NCBI GenBank assembly: GCA_036365515.1
Contig: CM070873.1
Span: forward strand, 175,018,104 to 175,082,103
DNA: 64,000 nt
From: Torymus aiolomorphi
Lineage: Eukaryota; Arthropoda; Insecta; Hymenoptera; Torymidae
Direction of reading: 5' to 3'
A model generated the notes under the pieces. It worked only from the letters and a program-made list of their open reading frames with translations. It did not search any database and was not told the origin of the DNA. Positions 1-11,228 of the stretch are shown piece after piece. Each line of letters opens with the position of its first letter. Positions within the stretch are counted from its first letter, which is position 1. A program made the position numbers and the translations under genes.

Positions 1-705
1 CAGACTGAGCAGCTGAGCCTTCGTCAGCAGGTTGCTGCTCTTAGCACAGCTAAACAAGCTCCACCTGCTCTTGATGTTTCTGCTGCTAACCGTTTGAAGA
101 AACTGGAGAATGATGTACAAAATCTTTGTACCCTACAACGCAGTGTTGCCAACGAGCTCGTAATTACAGGACTTCCAACAACAACAGAAACGTCGACCAT
201 GAAAGGCCTTGTATTTGCAGCGCTTAAAGTTCTCGATCCTGGTTTCCTGGAACGTGATATTATGCATGTACGCCGAATGCATAGCAAAACAATAACTGAG
301 CATGTACCATCCACTTCCTCCCCGGATGCTACTGCTGACACTCAGCTGTCTGACAGTCACACTCCTGCTAAAACTATCTCTGTACCGCTCATTGTACGCC
401 TGTCATCGCCTGATCTGATGCTGAATCTCATTAATGCAAAAACAAAAATGGGAAAACTGCACTCGTCGCAGCTCAATGTCGAACTGCTTGAATTAGCCAA
501 AATAACGACTCCCTTACCGTCCTCACTCATCAACATAAACGAGTTGCTTCCTGCAGACCTACATAGACTGCGTTTGCAGGCACGAACTGAGGCGAAAAAG
601 AAAGGTTTCATTACTTATGTACGTAGTGGTCGTCTCTACATCAAGAAGAAAAAGAAGATCACGCAACTATCATTTCATCTACTGAAGAGCTCAATCATTT
701 TTTAG
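1..705 (+). CDS. LINE A ORF1 protein, partial at 5' end
   Basis: The frame is open from the first base of the window to the stop at 703-705, so the true start lies outside; the first ATG-like starts inside are not conserved landmarks. The N-terminal part is predicted coiled coil (repeated L/Q/K), then a short segment around VITGLP resembling an RRM-like strand. The C-terminus has the pattern ININELLPADLHRLR followed by a lysine-rich tail, typical of the Baculo_FP domain found in LINE ORF1 proteins and baculovirus FP25K. It is inferred to be the RNA-binding chaperone of the retrotransposon. It ends about 150 bases before the annotated ORF2 start, and the ORF2 frame is open across that gap. Confidence 0.75.
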   Translation, partial: QTEQLSLRQQVAALSTAKQAPPALDVSAANRLKKLENDVQNLCTLQRSVANELVITGLPTTTETSTMKGLVFAALKVLDPGFLERDIMHVRRMHSKTITEHVPSTSSPDATADTQLSDSHTPAKTISVPLIVRLSSPDLMLNLINAKTKMGKLHSSQLNVELLELAKITTPLPSSLININELLPADLHRLRLQARTEAKKKGFITYVRSGRLYIKKKKKITQLSFHLLKSSIIF

Positions 706-853
706 CTTAGACTCATCTCATCATCACTATTCTTTCAATCATGTTAATCTCATCCCTACTCACCCTCCATCTTCATCCACATCAAGTTTTTCCGGGTCTC
801 GGAACCACGGCCTCAGAGTATGCCACTTTAATGCAAACTCTATTCGAGCGCAC

Positions 854-3621
854 ATGGGAATGATCAATCACTATCTGTCTACTCACAACTTCTTCCATGT
901 AATAGCTGTTACTGAGACCTGGCTTGATCCTGTAGCAGATTATAGCAATATTGTCTTCTTACATGACTACATTCTTTTTGGGCGCGATCGTAATAGGAAC
1001 GGTGGTGGTGTTGCGCTCTTCATCCACAACTCTATTTCTGCCACTGTTCTCTGCTCATCAGATGGTGTCTGGACTGGTAAACCAGGCAAGCCAGAATATC
1101 TCTTCTGTGAAGTAACAGGCAATGGTCATCCGCCATTTTTCGTCGCTGTAGTCTATCGACCACCACACGCGCCTTTTCTTAGAGATACTGATTTTATAGA
1201 CAAAATCACTACCTACATGCATGACTACAGCACTAAGATTATTCTTGGCGATTTTAATGCCGACCAGCTCTCCTTATCTGATGATGCGGTTTTCATTCGC
1301 AAGTTTATTGCAGAAAATGGACTCCACAATGTTCCGTACGGTGCGACTCACCACAAACTTACCTCCGACACCTGGCTTGATCTCTGCTTAATAGATGAAC
1401 AAGACCGCATATTAGACTTCTCGAAGACTGAGTCACCATTCATCAACGGTCATGATCTTATCGCTGCTACACTTGCGCTTCAAACCCCCAAACCCTCATT
1501 AACATCATTCACCTATCGTGACTATAATGCCATTAGCGCTCAGTTTCTTATTGACTTTCTGAGAGGTTTGGATTGGTCTGTCGCTGAGTCGGCTCCCCTT
1601 CATGAATGTGTCTCTGTCCTGCAATCCCACGTGGCTACAGCTATCAATAATCTCGCCCCGGTCAAAACTGTTACTCCTGGAAAAAATAGGCATCCATGGT
1701 TTATGCCAGAACATCGTGTCTTAATCAAAGAGAGAGATCGCTTGTATAAGCGTTTTCGTAGGTCTCGTACAGAACATGATCTGTATTTATACCGAGAAGC
1801 TCGAGATTCAGCACATTCTTCAATTGAGGAAGCCAGAAATAACTATTACCATCATCGATTATCAACGCTGACTAATCCGAAGGATATCTGGCATGAGCTT
1901 CAGCATTTAGGCATCACAGGACCGAAAAAATCAACTTCATCGTTGTTCTCCATCGACCAGCTCAATGCACATTTTAGAAGCGTTTCTTATGATCCGGCTA
2001 CTCCTTCTGTTTCTGACTTTCTCAGTACCCTGACCCCATCAAACAACGCTGAGTGTTTCTCATTTAGGGAGTTCCAAATCTCTGATATATGTGATGCAGT
2101 AAATCACTTTAGTACACAAGCTAGAGGACCTGATGGTATTCCGCAGCGTATAATATTACTTGCACTACCTTTTCTTGCGCCTATCATCTGTAAAGTTTTT
2201 AACCAAACTCTACGCGAAGCATGCTTTCCGCAACTATGGAAGAAATCTTCCGTAATTGCCCTGAACAAGGGAATACCCCGAATAGCTTGAGTGATTTTCG
2301 CCCAATATCTCTCCTTTGTTTTCTCTCTAAAGCACTTGAGTGGTTGGTATACCAGCAAATGTCTTGTTACTTAGAATCTAGGCTTCTTCTCAATCCTCTT
2401 CAAACTGGTTTTCGATCTGGACACAGCACTCTAACAGCCCTACTGAAGCTCACTGACGATATTAGGCTTGGAATAAATAGGAAACGAGTCACTCTGCTTC
2501 TTCTATTTGACTTTAGTAAGGCTTTTGACTCTGTCTGTCACGTCAAGCTCCTACAGAAATTGCTCGAGCATGGTTTCTCTAAATCAGTAATCAATTGGAT
2601 AGCGTCGTATTTGGTTGGTCGTCAGCAAGCGGTCGTTGACAACAAAGGCAACTTTTCATCGTTTCTGGAGCTGAATACCGGAGTACCTCAGGGCTCTGTG
2701 TTGGGGCCATTGCTCTTTGCCATTTATGTTAACGATCTGACCCTATGTCTTGATCATGATGTTTCCCACATCATGTATGCTGATGACCTTCAGCTCTATA
2801 TCAGCTGTCCTCTTGAGGAGCTCGACAATTTTTCTGCTAAGATGAGCTCAAATGCAGACCGCATCATGAGCTGGGCCACTCGCAATGCACTTCGGCTCAA
2901 TGTCGGTAAGACGAAAGCCATGGTAATAGGTTCTCCTCGCTATATCAATTCTCTCCCCTCTGTAACCAGAAACTTCATCGATATTGGTTGCACCCCTGTC
3001 CTCTATGAATCTTCATTGCGCAATTTGGGTGTGGTGCTTGACTCTAAGCTCAACTGGAATGAGCATATTGCGCATATTTGCCGCCGAGTTCGTGCTCTTA
3101 TGTACCGTCTCTATTATTTTAGAAATAGCACCAACCTACGTCTGCGTAAGCACCTAATCCAAATGCTTCTTTTTCCGGTGATTGACTACTGCTGTGTTGT
3201 ATACAACGATCTCTCGAAGGATGTCAACGACAGACTTCAGACACTTGTCAACTCAGGTATCCGTTACATCTATGGCTTGAAACGGAGGGAGCATATAACT
3301 CGCTACAGGCGTGAGCTTGGCTGGTTGACTACGACTGCACGTGCGAAGTATTTTGCTGCGAATTTACTACGCAAAATCTTCAATACAGCTACGCCGTCCT
3401 ATCTACTGGCCTTTTTTGATTTTGCAGTTGCTACTCGACCAGTCAGGGGTGAAATGAAGCCCTTAGATATTCGTAGCTTTAGTACCGTGACACTGAAAAA
3501 CTCATTTCATATCAGTTCTGCATATCTCTGGAATTCATTACCATCAAACATCCGCAATATCATTTCTATTCCCCATTTCAAATCATGTCTTCATCAACAT
3601 CTCTTCAATTCCGATGCGTAA
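854..3621 (+). pseudogene. LINE A ORF2: endonuclease-reverse transcriptase, one frameshift
   Basis: Residues 1-210 are an exonuclease-endonuclease-phosphatase domain: TETW, GGGVAL, YRPP, GDFN and a C-terminal HD are visible. The reverse transcriptase follows, with the DFRPISLL motif, FDFSKAFD (motif A), GVPQGSVLGPLLF (motif B) and YADDLQLY (catalytic YADD, motif C). The C-terminal part is the usual LINE connection region. The frame changes near 2262-2285, where two frames overlap, so one small indel disrupts an otherwise full-length gene. The frame is open upstream of the first ATG to about position 722, so translation may start earlier. Its product would nick the target DNA and copy the element RNA by target-primed reverse transcription. 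Confidence 0.87.
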
Positions 3622-3632
3622 AACGCACAAAA

Positions 3633-3932
3633 ACTATGCCCCATCTATGTCATGATCATTCCATCCATCGTCATGCTTTTGCTTTTTATTTTGCGCTCTA
3701 TTTTTATTTTTTGCGCTCTATTTTTTAGTTTTATTTTTTTTATTTTTAATTTTTTGCAGTTTCAGTATACTTTGCGTAACCACTCACTATTCGTAATATT
3801 CGTAATATTTCGCTATTTGTAATAACTCTTTGTAACAACACTCTTTGTAATAACGCTAATTGTAAATCTTGTCTCTATTGTTCAACACAATGAACAGCAA
3901 TAAACATTATCTAATCTAATCTAATCTAATCT
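3633..3932 (+). other. LINE A 3' untranslated region and pentamer tail
   Basis: No ORF. It contains a duplicated phrase around TTGCGCTCTATTTTTATTTT, several diverged copies of a TTTGTAATAAC-like phrase (3780-3870), and a final ATCTAATCTAATCTAATCTA tract. Simple repeats at the 3' end are the recognition sites or products of LINE reverse transcription, so this marks the element boundary. Confidence 0.7.
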
Positions 3933-3939
3933 CTCCCTT

Positions 3940-4260
3940 ACTCGCACGTTAGTCTGCGCCTCCACTTCACTCGCGGTAATACTATATATAAAAACTATAC
4001 GGCGCGAACGTAAAAGACTTTTGAGATACACGGGGGAGATGTTCACGGCGCGATGGCAGACACGAAGATGGCTGCCGTGTCTCGCATAAAGCCGTAGCAG
4101 CTTCGCGGGTACGCGACGGGCATATTACGCGTCGCGAGACCTTTCTAACCCGGTCAGGATGCTCGCTCGCTCGCGCCCCCAGTGAGCATGCCTGCTCGGT
4201 GCGGGTAATTCGAATCTTGAATTACCTAACTCGCGCACGCGTTACAAAATATATTATTAC
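3940..4260. other. GC-rich patch, unassigned
   Basis: A GC-rich, CpG-rich stretch sits between the LINE tail and AT-rich DNA. It includes a short inverted repeat (AGACACG...CGTGTCT near 4048-4083) and no convincing ORF. It could be a fragment of an LTR or of a non-autonomous element; nothing in it identifies a family. Confidence 0.3.
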
Positions 4261-4524
4261 CTTTTTATTTGTATTAGTAAATGTTTGTCTTAATATTTTC
4301 TCTATCTCTAACCAACTTATATTTAATATTTTTATATCTTTAAAATACTATAAATACATATATTTTTAGTAACTAATAATTCTTTTAATTGATTAAATAA
4401 TGTTGTTAAACTTTCTTTTATTAATTTACAGGACACAGTTTAATCTATGTATAGCATGAATCATTTTTATTCTCTATATCTATTATATCTATGTTATCTT
4501 TTGTAAATGATAGTTTTGGTTTTA

Positions 4525-4725
4525 CATTCTTTTGCTTCCTCCTAGAGGAAGCTTTGTGATAGTAAAAAAGAAAGTTTATGAGATAATGTGTTAGAAATGT
4601 TATTTAGCAAATTTGGAATCGAAATACACTATTTATAGAAAATGTCCGTATGGATGTGTGTGTGTATGTGTGTGTATGTATGTCCATATACGCTGATATC
4701 TCATAATCTACTCGACCGATTTTAA
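4525..4725. repeat. Interspersed repeat with GCTTCCTCCTAGAGGAAGC hairpin
   Basis: The palindrome GCTTCCTCCTAGAGGAAGC is followed by TTTGTGATAGTAA, then about 60 bases later by TGTCCGTATGGATGTGTGTG. The same order and spacing recur at 57462-57640, so this is a dispersed repeat family with a terminal or subterminal hairpin and a (TG)n segment. Confidence 0.65.
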
Positions 4726-5139
4726 CGGGAGAGTGATCATTTTTTTAGATTTTACTTCCACAATTGGGGTCAATATTCTATTTTTGTAAAATTTAATTTT
4801 TTATTTTTTATAGCCATTTTTTAATTTTCAAAATTTTTATTTTCGATTTTTTTAATATTTAGAACAAATATTGTTTATATATCATGAATTCTCTGTATGT
4901 AGGATAAAATTATCTACAATTTAAAAAAAAAAGTGGGTAGCTATATTTCGTCATAAGTTATTGATGAAAACGTAATTTTTTGTAAATAGGTTATATTTCG
5001 AAATTAAAAAAAGATATTAACATGAATATTTTTTTGGTTATAAAGGATATTAAGTACTATAACTTACTAAATTTTTAGGTTTTTTTATTCATTATTTTTT
5101 GAGAAAAAAAATAATTTATAAAAAAAGTGATTTTTTTTT

Positions 5140-5790
5140 TGCCGTTCAATAACTATAGTAAAATTGGCTTAATCACTTTGAAATTCTTTGTAGGGGTAGA
5201 TTTTGTATACCAATGGAGTGAGTTCTTTGGGCAAAAGGATTGATCCATAAATTTCGGAGATATTTGAGGTTAAAATTTTAAAAATTTTTTTTTAAATTGT
5301 AATTTCTCGAGAATGGCTCTATGTATCTAAATAGGGTGGGTGGCATTCGAAAGAGAATTAAATTACCTATATTTTCTAAAAAAATTAATTCTCTAGCTAT
5401 CACGGTTTTTTTGTTATTAACAAAAACGTAAAAATTGAAAAATGAAAAAAAATGAGTTTTATATGTTCAACTATTACAAGAGTAAAATTGTCTTATTCGC
5501 CTCAAAATTCATTGTAGAGGTATATTATTGATAGTTCTCGGATGAGTTCTTTTGGCAAAATGATTGGTTCATAAATTTCAGAGATATTTTAGGTTAAAAT
5601 GTTTCTAGACATTTTTAAAATGTATTTCTTGAGAATGGCTCTGTGTATCTGAATGTGATTGGTAGCATTGAAGGAGAATTAAGATATTTATATTTTTTAA
5701 AAAGAAAAATTTTTAGTTATAACGGTTTTTTATTATTAACGAAAATGTAAAACTTGAAAAATTGAAAAATGAATAAAAAAATCTGTCTTT
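5140..5790. repeat. Two diverged tandem copies of a ~320-bp AT-rich unit
   Basis: The phrase GTTCAA-CTAT...AGTAAAATTG..TTA, then CAAAAATTTCGGAGATATTT, GAGAATGGCTCT and a closing AACGGTTTTTTATTATTAAC appear first from about 5144 and again from about 5465, giving a period near 321 bases. There is no coding potential in 4726-6009; the rest of that interval is plain AT-rich DNA. Confidence 0.6.
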
Positions 5791-6009
5791 ATCAAATTTT
5801 TTAAAATACATCCTCTCACATTATAACAGCAAAAATTACAAGTTAATATTTTCCATAAAATTTTTCCAGTTTTTTTCGTGAATAATTTATTTTTCGAATT
5901 TTAATTTAGTAAAAGGAATCAAAAATTATTTTGAGAAAGCTACGTGCCAATGAATTGGCAGCGGATTTTTTTATTAGTACTTCCGTATTTTTATCAAATG
6001 ATTTTCCGT

Positions 6010-7280
6010 TTAAATTATTAAATTAACAATATTGTCATTTCTGTATTGTATTGAATTTTTAGAATATAGTATATTATTCAGTTTTTGTATATCTGTAATT
6101 TCTTTATTTTTTATAACATTTTCCTTTTGCAATTTGGTGTTTTTTGCATTATTGTTTCTTAGTCTTCCTCTTTTTGTTTTTAACTTCAGTTTTTCATCAT
6201 TTATTGCTTTAATTTTATCATCATTACTAATTACTTTTGTTGTTTGTGTATTTTGACCTATTTCCTGTTTATTTTGCGCTCTTGTAACTACGAACTGTTC
6301 TACTCGATTTCTTGATAGTGCTTCTGCATTTGCGTTCTGTTTTCCCGATTTGTATACGATATCAAATTCATAATCTGATAATTTTAGTATCCATTTTTGG
6401 ATTCTTGTATTATTATCATCTGATTTTAACCATAACAACGGTTTGTGATCAGTAACTATTATGAATTTGTTTCCATATACGTGATTTTTAAACGTTTTCA
6501 TTGCAAACATTATAGCCAATGCTTCTTTTTCGTAGGTGTGACATTTAGTTTCGGCTTTATGTAGACTTGGTGATGCGTAAGCTATCGCTTTACATAATAA
6601 TTCTTTAATTTCCTCAAAAGCTTTTTGTTGTTCTTTTTCTCAATGAAATTTGACGTCCTTTTCTAGTAATAGATTTAAAGGTTTTTTTACTTTTGCATAA
6701 TTTTTTATAAATCTTCTATAATATCCTGAAAATCTTACAAATTCTCTAATGTTTTTAACATGTTTAGGCGTAGAGAATTTTTTTACTGCTTCTACTTTCT
6801 TTGGGTCAGGTTTTATTCCGTATTGACTTATAATATGACCTAAATAGCATACTTCTCTTTTTAGGAATTCAAATTTTTCCGGTTCTAATGTTAAATTTGC
6901 TTCCCATAATTTTTGTGCGACTGTATGAAATCTTTCGTTTTCTTCTGGCATAGTTTCGCCAAAAATGATGATATCGTCGATGAACACAAAGCATATTTTA
7001 CCAATTAAGTTGCCTAAAACTGTATTCAGGACTCTTTGTAATGTACGCGGTGAGTTTCTCAATCCGAAAGGCAATACGCGAAATTTAAAGCGTCCTAAAG
7101 GATTAATTCTAAATGCAGTTTTATGTATATCGCTTAGTTTTACAGGAATTTGGTGAAAATCCGATCTTAAATCTATAACGTGATAGAATTTAGTTTTCCC
7201 TAATTGATCGAATATTTCTGTAATATTTGGGATTAAATATGGATCTGGAACTGTTTTTTCGTTTAGTTTTCTATAATTGT
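6010..7280 (-). pseudogene. Gypsy-type pol: reverse transcriptase and RNase H
   Basis: On the minus strand the palm begins near 7280 and contains LPFGLRNSP, FIDDIIIF (the F/YxDD catalytic box), CYLGHIIS and the FSGYYRRFIKNYA thumb-like motif. RNase H follows with YEKEALAIMFAMK, VTDHKPLLWL and DYEFDIVYKSGKQN. A stop near 6640 separates the two parts. The C-terminal 60 residues are lysine/asparagine rich and of unknown function. The normal integrase that should follow is absent, so the element is truncated. The product would have copied the element RNA to DNA in cytoplasmic particles. Confidence 0.85.
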
Positions 7281-7560
7281 AATAGAGGAATTAAACAAAG
7301 GGAGAGAAATACTTGGTTTTATTTAATTTATTCGAACCGAACGTTTACAAATGCCACACTACGTGGGAGCTATCGACCGACCTATCTGAGGGCCGGCGAG
7401 CGACCGACTCGGTGCGCAGCGCCTACAACCGCTACGCGGCGCATCCGCCGCTCACGCGCACGACGTATATGCATTGCGCAACGATGGCGCCATCGCGCGG
7501 CAAACACAAACCCACATACGCAAATCACAACGCAACGTACCAATGCGCGACGACGATAGA

Positions 7561-7655
7561 GAAAATATAACAAACAGAAACAAATCACAAATACAACAAA
7601 CAGAAATAAATTACAAATATAACAAACAGAAATAAATTACAAATATAACGCAGAA
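7561..7655. repeat. AT-rich minisatellite, ~28-bp unit, 3 copies
   Basis: The phrase ATAACAAACAGAAATAAATT is repeated at about 28-base spacing with minor changes (ACAAACAGAAACAAATCAC, ACAAACAGAAATAAATTAC twice). Confidence 0.7.
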
Positions 7656-7929
7656 CATAAGGACACACCGCAGCCGTGCGACCAGACAGCTAGGACTCCG
7701 GTAGGCGGCGTGGGCAGACACACGTCTCCGCATCCGCTGTTCAATTACACGCAAGAATACCAAGGCGCAAGCCCATCCGCACCCCCCCCCCCCCCCCGGC
7801 GCATCCGGGCTGCCGATCGCTCGTCACGCCAAGCCAAACAGACCATCTGACGTCCGCGGATGAACATCGGTTCCGCGCTCGCGCACAGGCTTCTCTACGT
7901 CTCTCGGGCTCGCGAGACGTATACCCACA

Positions 7930-8118
7930 TTACCGCGTGCGCCTACCCGTACTGAGCCTCACCTTCCGTCTCCCGAGAAGTCGATCCGCATTACCGGGTG
8001 CGCCTGCTCGTATGGAGCCTCACCTCCCGTCTCCCGAGAAGTCGATTCGCATTACCGGGTGCGCCTGCCCGTACGGAGCCTCACCTCCCGTCTCCCGAGA
8101 AGTCAATCCGCATTACCG
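7930..8118. repeat. 61-bp tandem repeat, three copies
   Basis: The phrase TTACCGGGTGCGCCTGC followed by GGAGCCTCACCTCCCGTCTC recurs with TACCG at 7931, 7992, 8053 and a truncated fourth start at 8114, an exact 61-base period. Copies differ at only a few positions. Confidence 0.85.
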
Positions 8119-8315
8119 GACCAGGTCTTGCCGCACCCTTTCATAGCCGGGCACGGTTCTCCGCCTGGAAAATGACGAACCGCATTAACGCAAGAACGCT
8201 CGCGCAGGCTTCTAGCTGTTACTCGGGTCCCCGAGATGCCAGCCTACGTTACCGAGTTCCAGGCTTCAGGAAGTGGCTCGTCGCCAAGCAGCTTTGTCGG
8301 CCCTACTGAAAAAAA

Positions 8316-8475
8316 CCACATGGGATCCCATATAGGATCCCACGTGGAATCCCACACGAGATCCCACGTGTGAATTTGATATGGGATCCCATGTGGCATA
8401 CCACGTTTGAACCCGAAGCATGAATTCCCACATGAGATCCCACAAGAGATCCCACATGGGATTTCATGTGGGATA
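8316..8475. repeat. Cluster of short GGGATCCCAY palindromic repeats
   Basis: TGGGATCCCA, TAGGATCCCA, GAGATCCCA and variants joined to CGTG/CATGTG recur every ~13-20 bases on both strands, forming a self-complementary tract. Confidence 0.7.
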
Positions 8476-8590
8476 CCATGCGTTTAACTTGATTACGGGA
8501 TCTCATGCAGATATGGCGTAAAACTTTGAGTCCCCCATTGTGAGTAATGGGGATATCAAAAAACAAGGCAAGCCTTGCAATTAGGACTCT

Positions 8591-8840
8591 TCGTAAAGAG
8601 TCATTTGAACGGCTGACTTACACGGCTTATATAATCTCGGCCATCCAGTATATCTACAGAAAGCGCTATCGGAGCGCCGCATAGCGGTGACAAAGGAGAA
8701 CTTGTGATGGGCGGCTCTCCATAAGTAAGCTGGGGCTATTTATCCGCTATGCGGCGCTTCGGCAGTGCTGTCTGTGGATACGTTGGATAGCCAAGAGTAT
8801 AAAGCCGTGTAAGTCAACCGTTCAAATGACTCTTTACGAA
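8591..8840. mobile_element. MITE-like element with ~37-bp terminal inverted repeats
   Basis: TCGTAAAGAGTCATTTGAAC at the left edge, continuing GGCTGACTTACACGGCTT, is the inverse of AAGCCGTGTAAGTCAACCGT then TCAAATGACTCTTTACGA at the right edge. The inside (about 175 bases) has no ORF but also has inverted patches around GCGCCGCATAGCGG / CCGCTATGCGGCGC. This is the structure of a non-autonomous DNA transposon. A clear target duplication was not found. Confidence 0.85.
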
Positions 8841-8879
8841 TCGTCAAAATTTTAAATCTCATTTTCGTCTATGTGAAAG

Positions 8880-9800
8880 TCTTCTGTTATTTTAAAACCT
8901 TCAGGCAAATTTCGTAAGTGATAAAGTTATATTTCTTTTCATTTCCATAAAGTTTATTATATTCTTCGAAATCTACTTTAATTTTTTTATTTATTATTGT
9001 CAAAAATTGTTTATAATCTGTTGATCCGATTTTCTCAAAATCGATTGTTTGGTCATTATTTTCAAAAGCAATATTAATATTATTTATTAATGACTTAATA
9101 CTATTTTCGTTATTTTCCAAAATTTTCTCATAATGTAAATGATTTATATTTTTTGGTAAAATTTCATCGTAAAATGTTATTTCCGTTTTTATATTTACTT
9201 AATTTTTATTGACTAACTCCGGTTCATAAGATATTAAACAAGATGATTTTCCGACTCCCTCCTCATTTTGAAAATTCTCTGTTTATTTATTCAATTGCAT
9301 TTCTTGTTGAATATCTTTATGAATTATTGGTTTAAAATTTTTTGTTTCGTCTGTATTTTGCAGCATTTTCCTTAAAAATTCTTTTTGTTCTATCGTCATT
9401 TTCCGTTTCATATCCGTTTTTTCTCTGTTTTCAGTTATTATATTGAGATTATGGTTAAGTTTGTGAGCTGGTTTTAGTTTGATTTTATTATTATTTATTT
9501 GTAAATAACCCTCGCGCGCGCGTCTAGACTTCATTTTCGTTCAGTAAGAATTTTGATTCCTAAAATCCCGTCGTAAGGTAGACAAAAATTTTGTGGTGCT
9601 ACGTGAAAATCAATATTTAGACTGTTTATGTTCATTTTTATTACTCCTAATGTCTGAATCGTCTTATCCGTGATACCGGATAAATGAATTTTTCTATTTT
9701 TTTAATTATAGTAGAAGGTATCTGATTTCTTTTGATAATATTTAATTGAGCTCAACTATCCACAAGTAAATTACATATTTTACTTGTGAATGGACTCTAT
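8880..9800 (-). pseudogene. Gypsy pol 5' part: aspartic protease-like region and linker
   Basis: On the minus strand a frame at about 9790-9540 reads VDS, stop, AQLNI, then HLSGITDKTIQTLG and LPYDGILG. This is the layout of a retroviral aspartic protease, with the expected glycine codon of the D-S/T-G motif replaced by a stop. Two lysine/asparagine-rich frames follow (9534-9283 and 9120-8887) and lead to the interrupted reverse transcriptase. Catalytic activity is not expected. Confidence 0.55.
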
Positions 9801-9844
9801 TTCGATATACTGTAGTGAGTTTTCTAATTTCAGAAAATACATTG

Positions 9845-10048
9845 CTATCTTTGTCGCTGATATTTTTTCTTGTGTTTTTCGTCTTCAACATTATTTATTT
9901 CGGGTTCGTTAGAATCACTCAAATTTATTTCATAAAAATCCTTACCTTCAAATTTATTGCCCGTCTGATTTTTCCTCCTGTTTCCATTTATATTACTCAA
10001 TTTTTTTGAGTCAGCTTCTCTTTCTTCGTTGTAGTTCGTGCTTCCCAT
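9845..10048 (-). pseudogene. Gag-pol linker fragment of gypsy remnant
   Basis: A 67-residue highly charged, asparagine-rich frame between the zinc-knuckle region and the protease. It has no recognisable domain; position and strand make it part of the same retroelement polyprotein. Confidence 0.35.
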
Positions 10049-10189
10049 ACTATTTTCATTAATTGTACCTATTTGAATGTTTTCATTATTTTCGAGTGCT
10101 TTTTTATTAATCCTTCTAGTCCACTCATTTCCAGAAGAATTTGTTAGTTTTCCAAATTTTGTTGATTAAATACTGGTCGTGAAGTACAT

Positions 10190-11228
10190 TCCTAGGTTCT
10201 GTGATTCATATTCTTACATATCTTACAAAATTTGTCTAATTTATTTTGAAGCAGTTTGATTTCATGACAATTGTCGATTTGATGTCCGTTTTTCTTGCAG
10301 TAAGAGCATTTAGGTTGTGCTGTCAAATTTCTTAATTTTCTAGTCTTCTAACGTGTGCCCAGTGTATTTACAATAGTCACATTTTAAGATTTGTGTATTA
10401 ATATTTCCTCGATAGTTACTATTTGAATTATTTGAAAAATTATGGTTATTTTGATGGGTTGTTCGTATAAATCCGTTTCTATTTTTATCCCGAAGTTCAT
10501 ACGCTTTAGTTGAAGGGTTTTAGTCGTTATTCTGGAACGTATTTTATTGATTATTATTCATTTTCCTACAAGTTTTCGCTGAATGTCCTGGCATGTTGCA
10601 AAATTGACAAATTTTTCTATTCTGAGAGTTTTGTTGTCTGTTTTGCAGCATTAAAATCTTTGCATTATCGCAATCCACGGATCTTGGTCCATGCATATCG
10701 CACACCACATCATTTTCCTTGTTATCTGACAGTATTTCATTACGTTTCCGGGTTTATTGCACCCCTGACATACTACCAACGGGCAGTTCTTCATCATGCA
10801 GCTCGTGTTACCACAGAATTGGCAAGACTCGCGATGTTAGCACTTTTTTCATACACATGCGGACTATGACCTCTTTCCTTACATTTCCGGCAGAGTTCAT
10901 ATTTTATTATCATTGGACAAGTTATAATCGTGTGACCTATTTCTTGGCAATATTGACAATTAATTCCTTTTAAGTGATATAATTTACAAGTATCCATCGA
11001 ATATCCCCTTGAGTTGCAAAACTTACAAATCAATTCTATTTTATCTTTTGCGACATTGCAGAGATATGACATGTGATCTTTATTTTTGCAATACACACAT
11101 GATGCGTTGAGACAAAATAGTACTTCATGCTCAGAATCTTTGCAAATTTGGCAATGGTATATTCTTGCCGCGTTTGTATTTAGTTTTTCAAAGTTATATA
11201 ATATATTTGCGTTATCCTTCCTCATCAT
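10190..11228 (-). pseudogene. Gag nucleocapsid with an array of CCHC zinc knuckles
   Basis: The open part (11228-10794, 144 aa) contains five knuckle-like units: CQICKDSEHEVLFC, CVYCKNKDHMSYLC, CKFCNSRGYSMDTC, CQYCQEIGHTIITC and CRKCKERGHSPHVY (last Cys lost). Continuing on the minus strand through stops and shifts there are four more: CQFCNMPGHSAKTC near 10610-10560, CDYCKYTGHT near 10400-10360, CSYCKKNGHQIDNC near 10310-10265 and CKICKNMNHRT near 10235-10200. The module binds nucleic acid in retroelement Gag. Nine units is far more than the one to three usual in gypsy elements. Confidence 0.7.

Larger units (their letters stand above)
1..3932 (+). mobile_element. Non-LTR retrotransposon (LINE A), 5' end outside window
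   Basis: ORF1 with a Baculo_FP-type C-terminus is followed by ORF2 with endonuclease and reverse transcriptase, an AT-rich 3' region and a terminal run of ATCTA/TCTAA pentamers (about 3905-3932). This is the gene order and tail type of CR1/Jockey-like LINEs. The 5' end is cut by the window edge. ORF2 carries one obvious frameshift, so this copy is nearly intact and probably fairly young. The exact clade is not resolved without a tree. Confidence 0.88.
7281..8590. other. GC-rich composite insertion with minisatellites, no gene
   Basis: This block separates the reverse transcriptase from the upstream pol of the gypsy remnant. It holds an Arg-rich GC segment (7330-7560), an AT-rich ~28-bp minisatellite (7561-7650), a 16-18 base C run (about 7780-7797), a 61-bp tandem repeat and a GGATCCCAY repeat cluster. 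Long ORFs here are low-complexity and overlap on both strands, so I do not call genes. It may be a solo LTR or a nested non-autonomous element. Confidence 0.45.

Noticed and set aside
3899..3935. (TCTAA)n as telomeric repeat
   Set aside because: Insect telomere repeat is TTAGG; this pentamer differs and sits at a LINE 3' end, so it is the retrotransposon tail.
7227..7588. Arg-rich ORFs on both strands
   Set aside because: Overlapping frames in GC-rich low-complexity DNA, no homology or counterpart; shadows of composition.
7934..8118. 61-bp repeats as a CRISPR array
   Set aside because: The units are contiguous tandem copies without unique spacers, and the context is eukaryotic.
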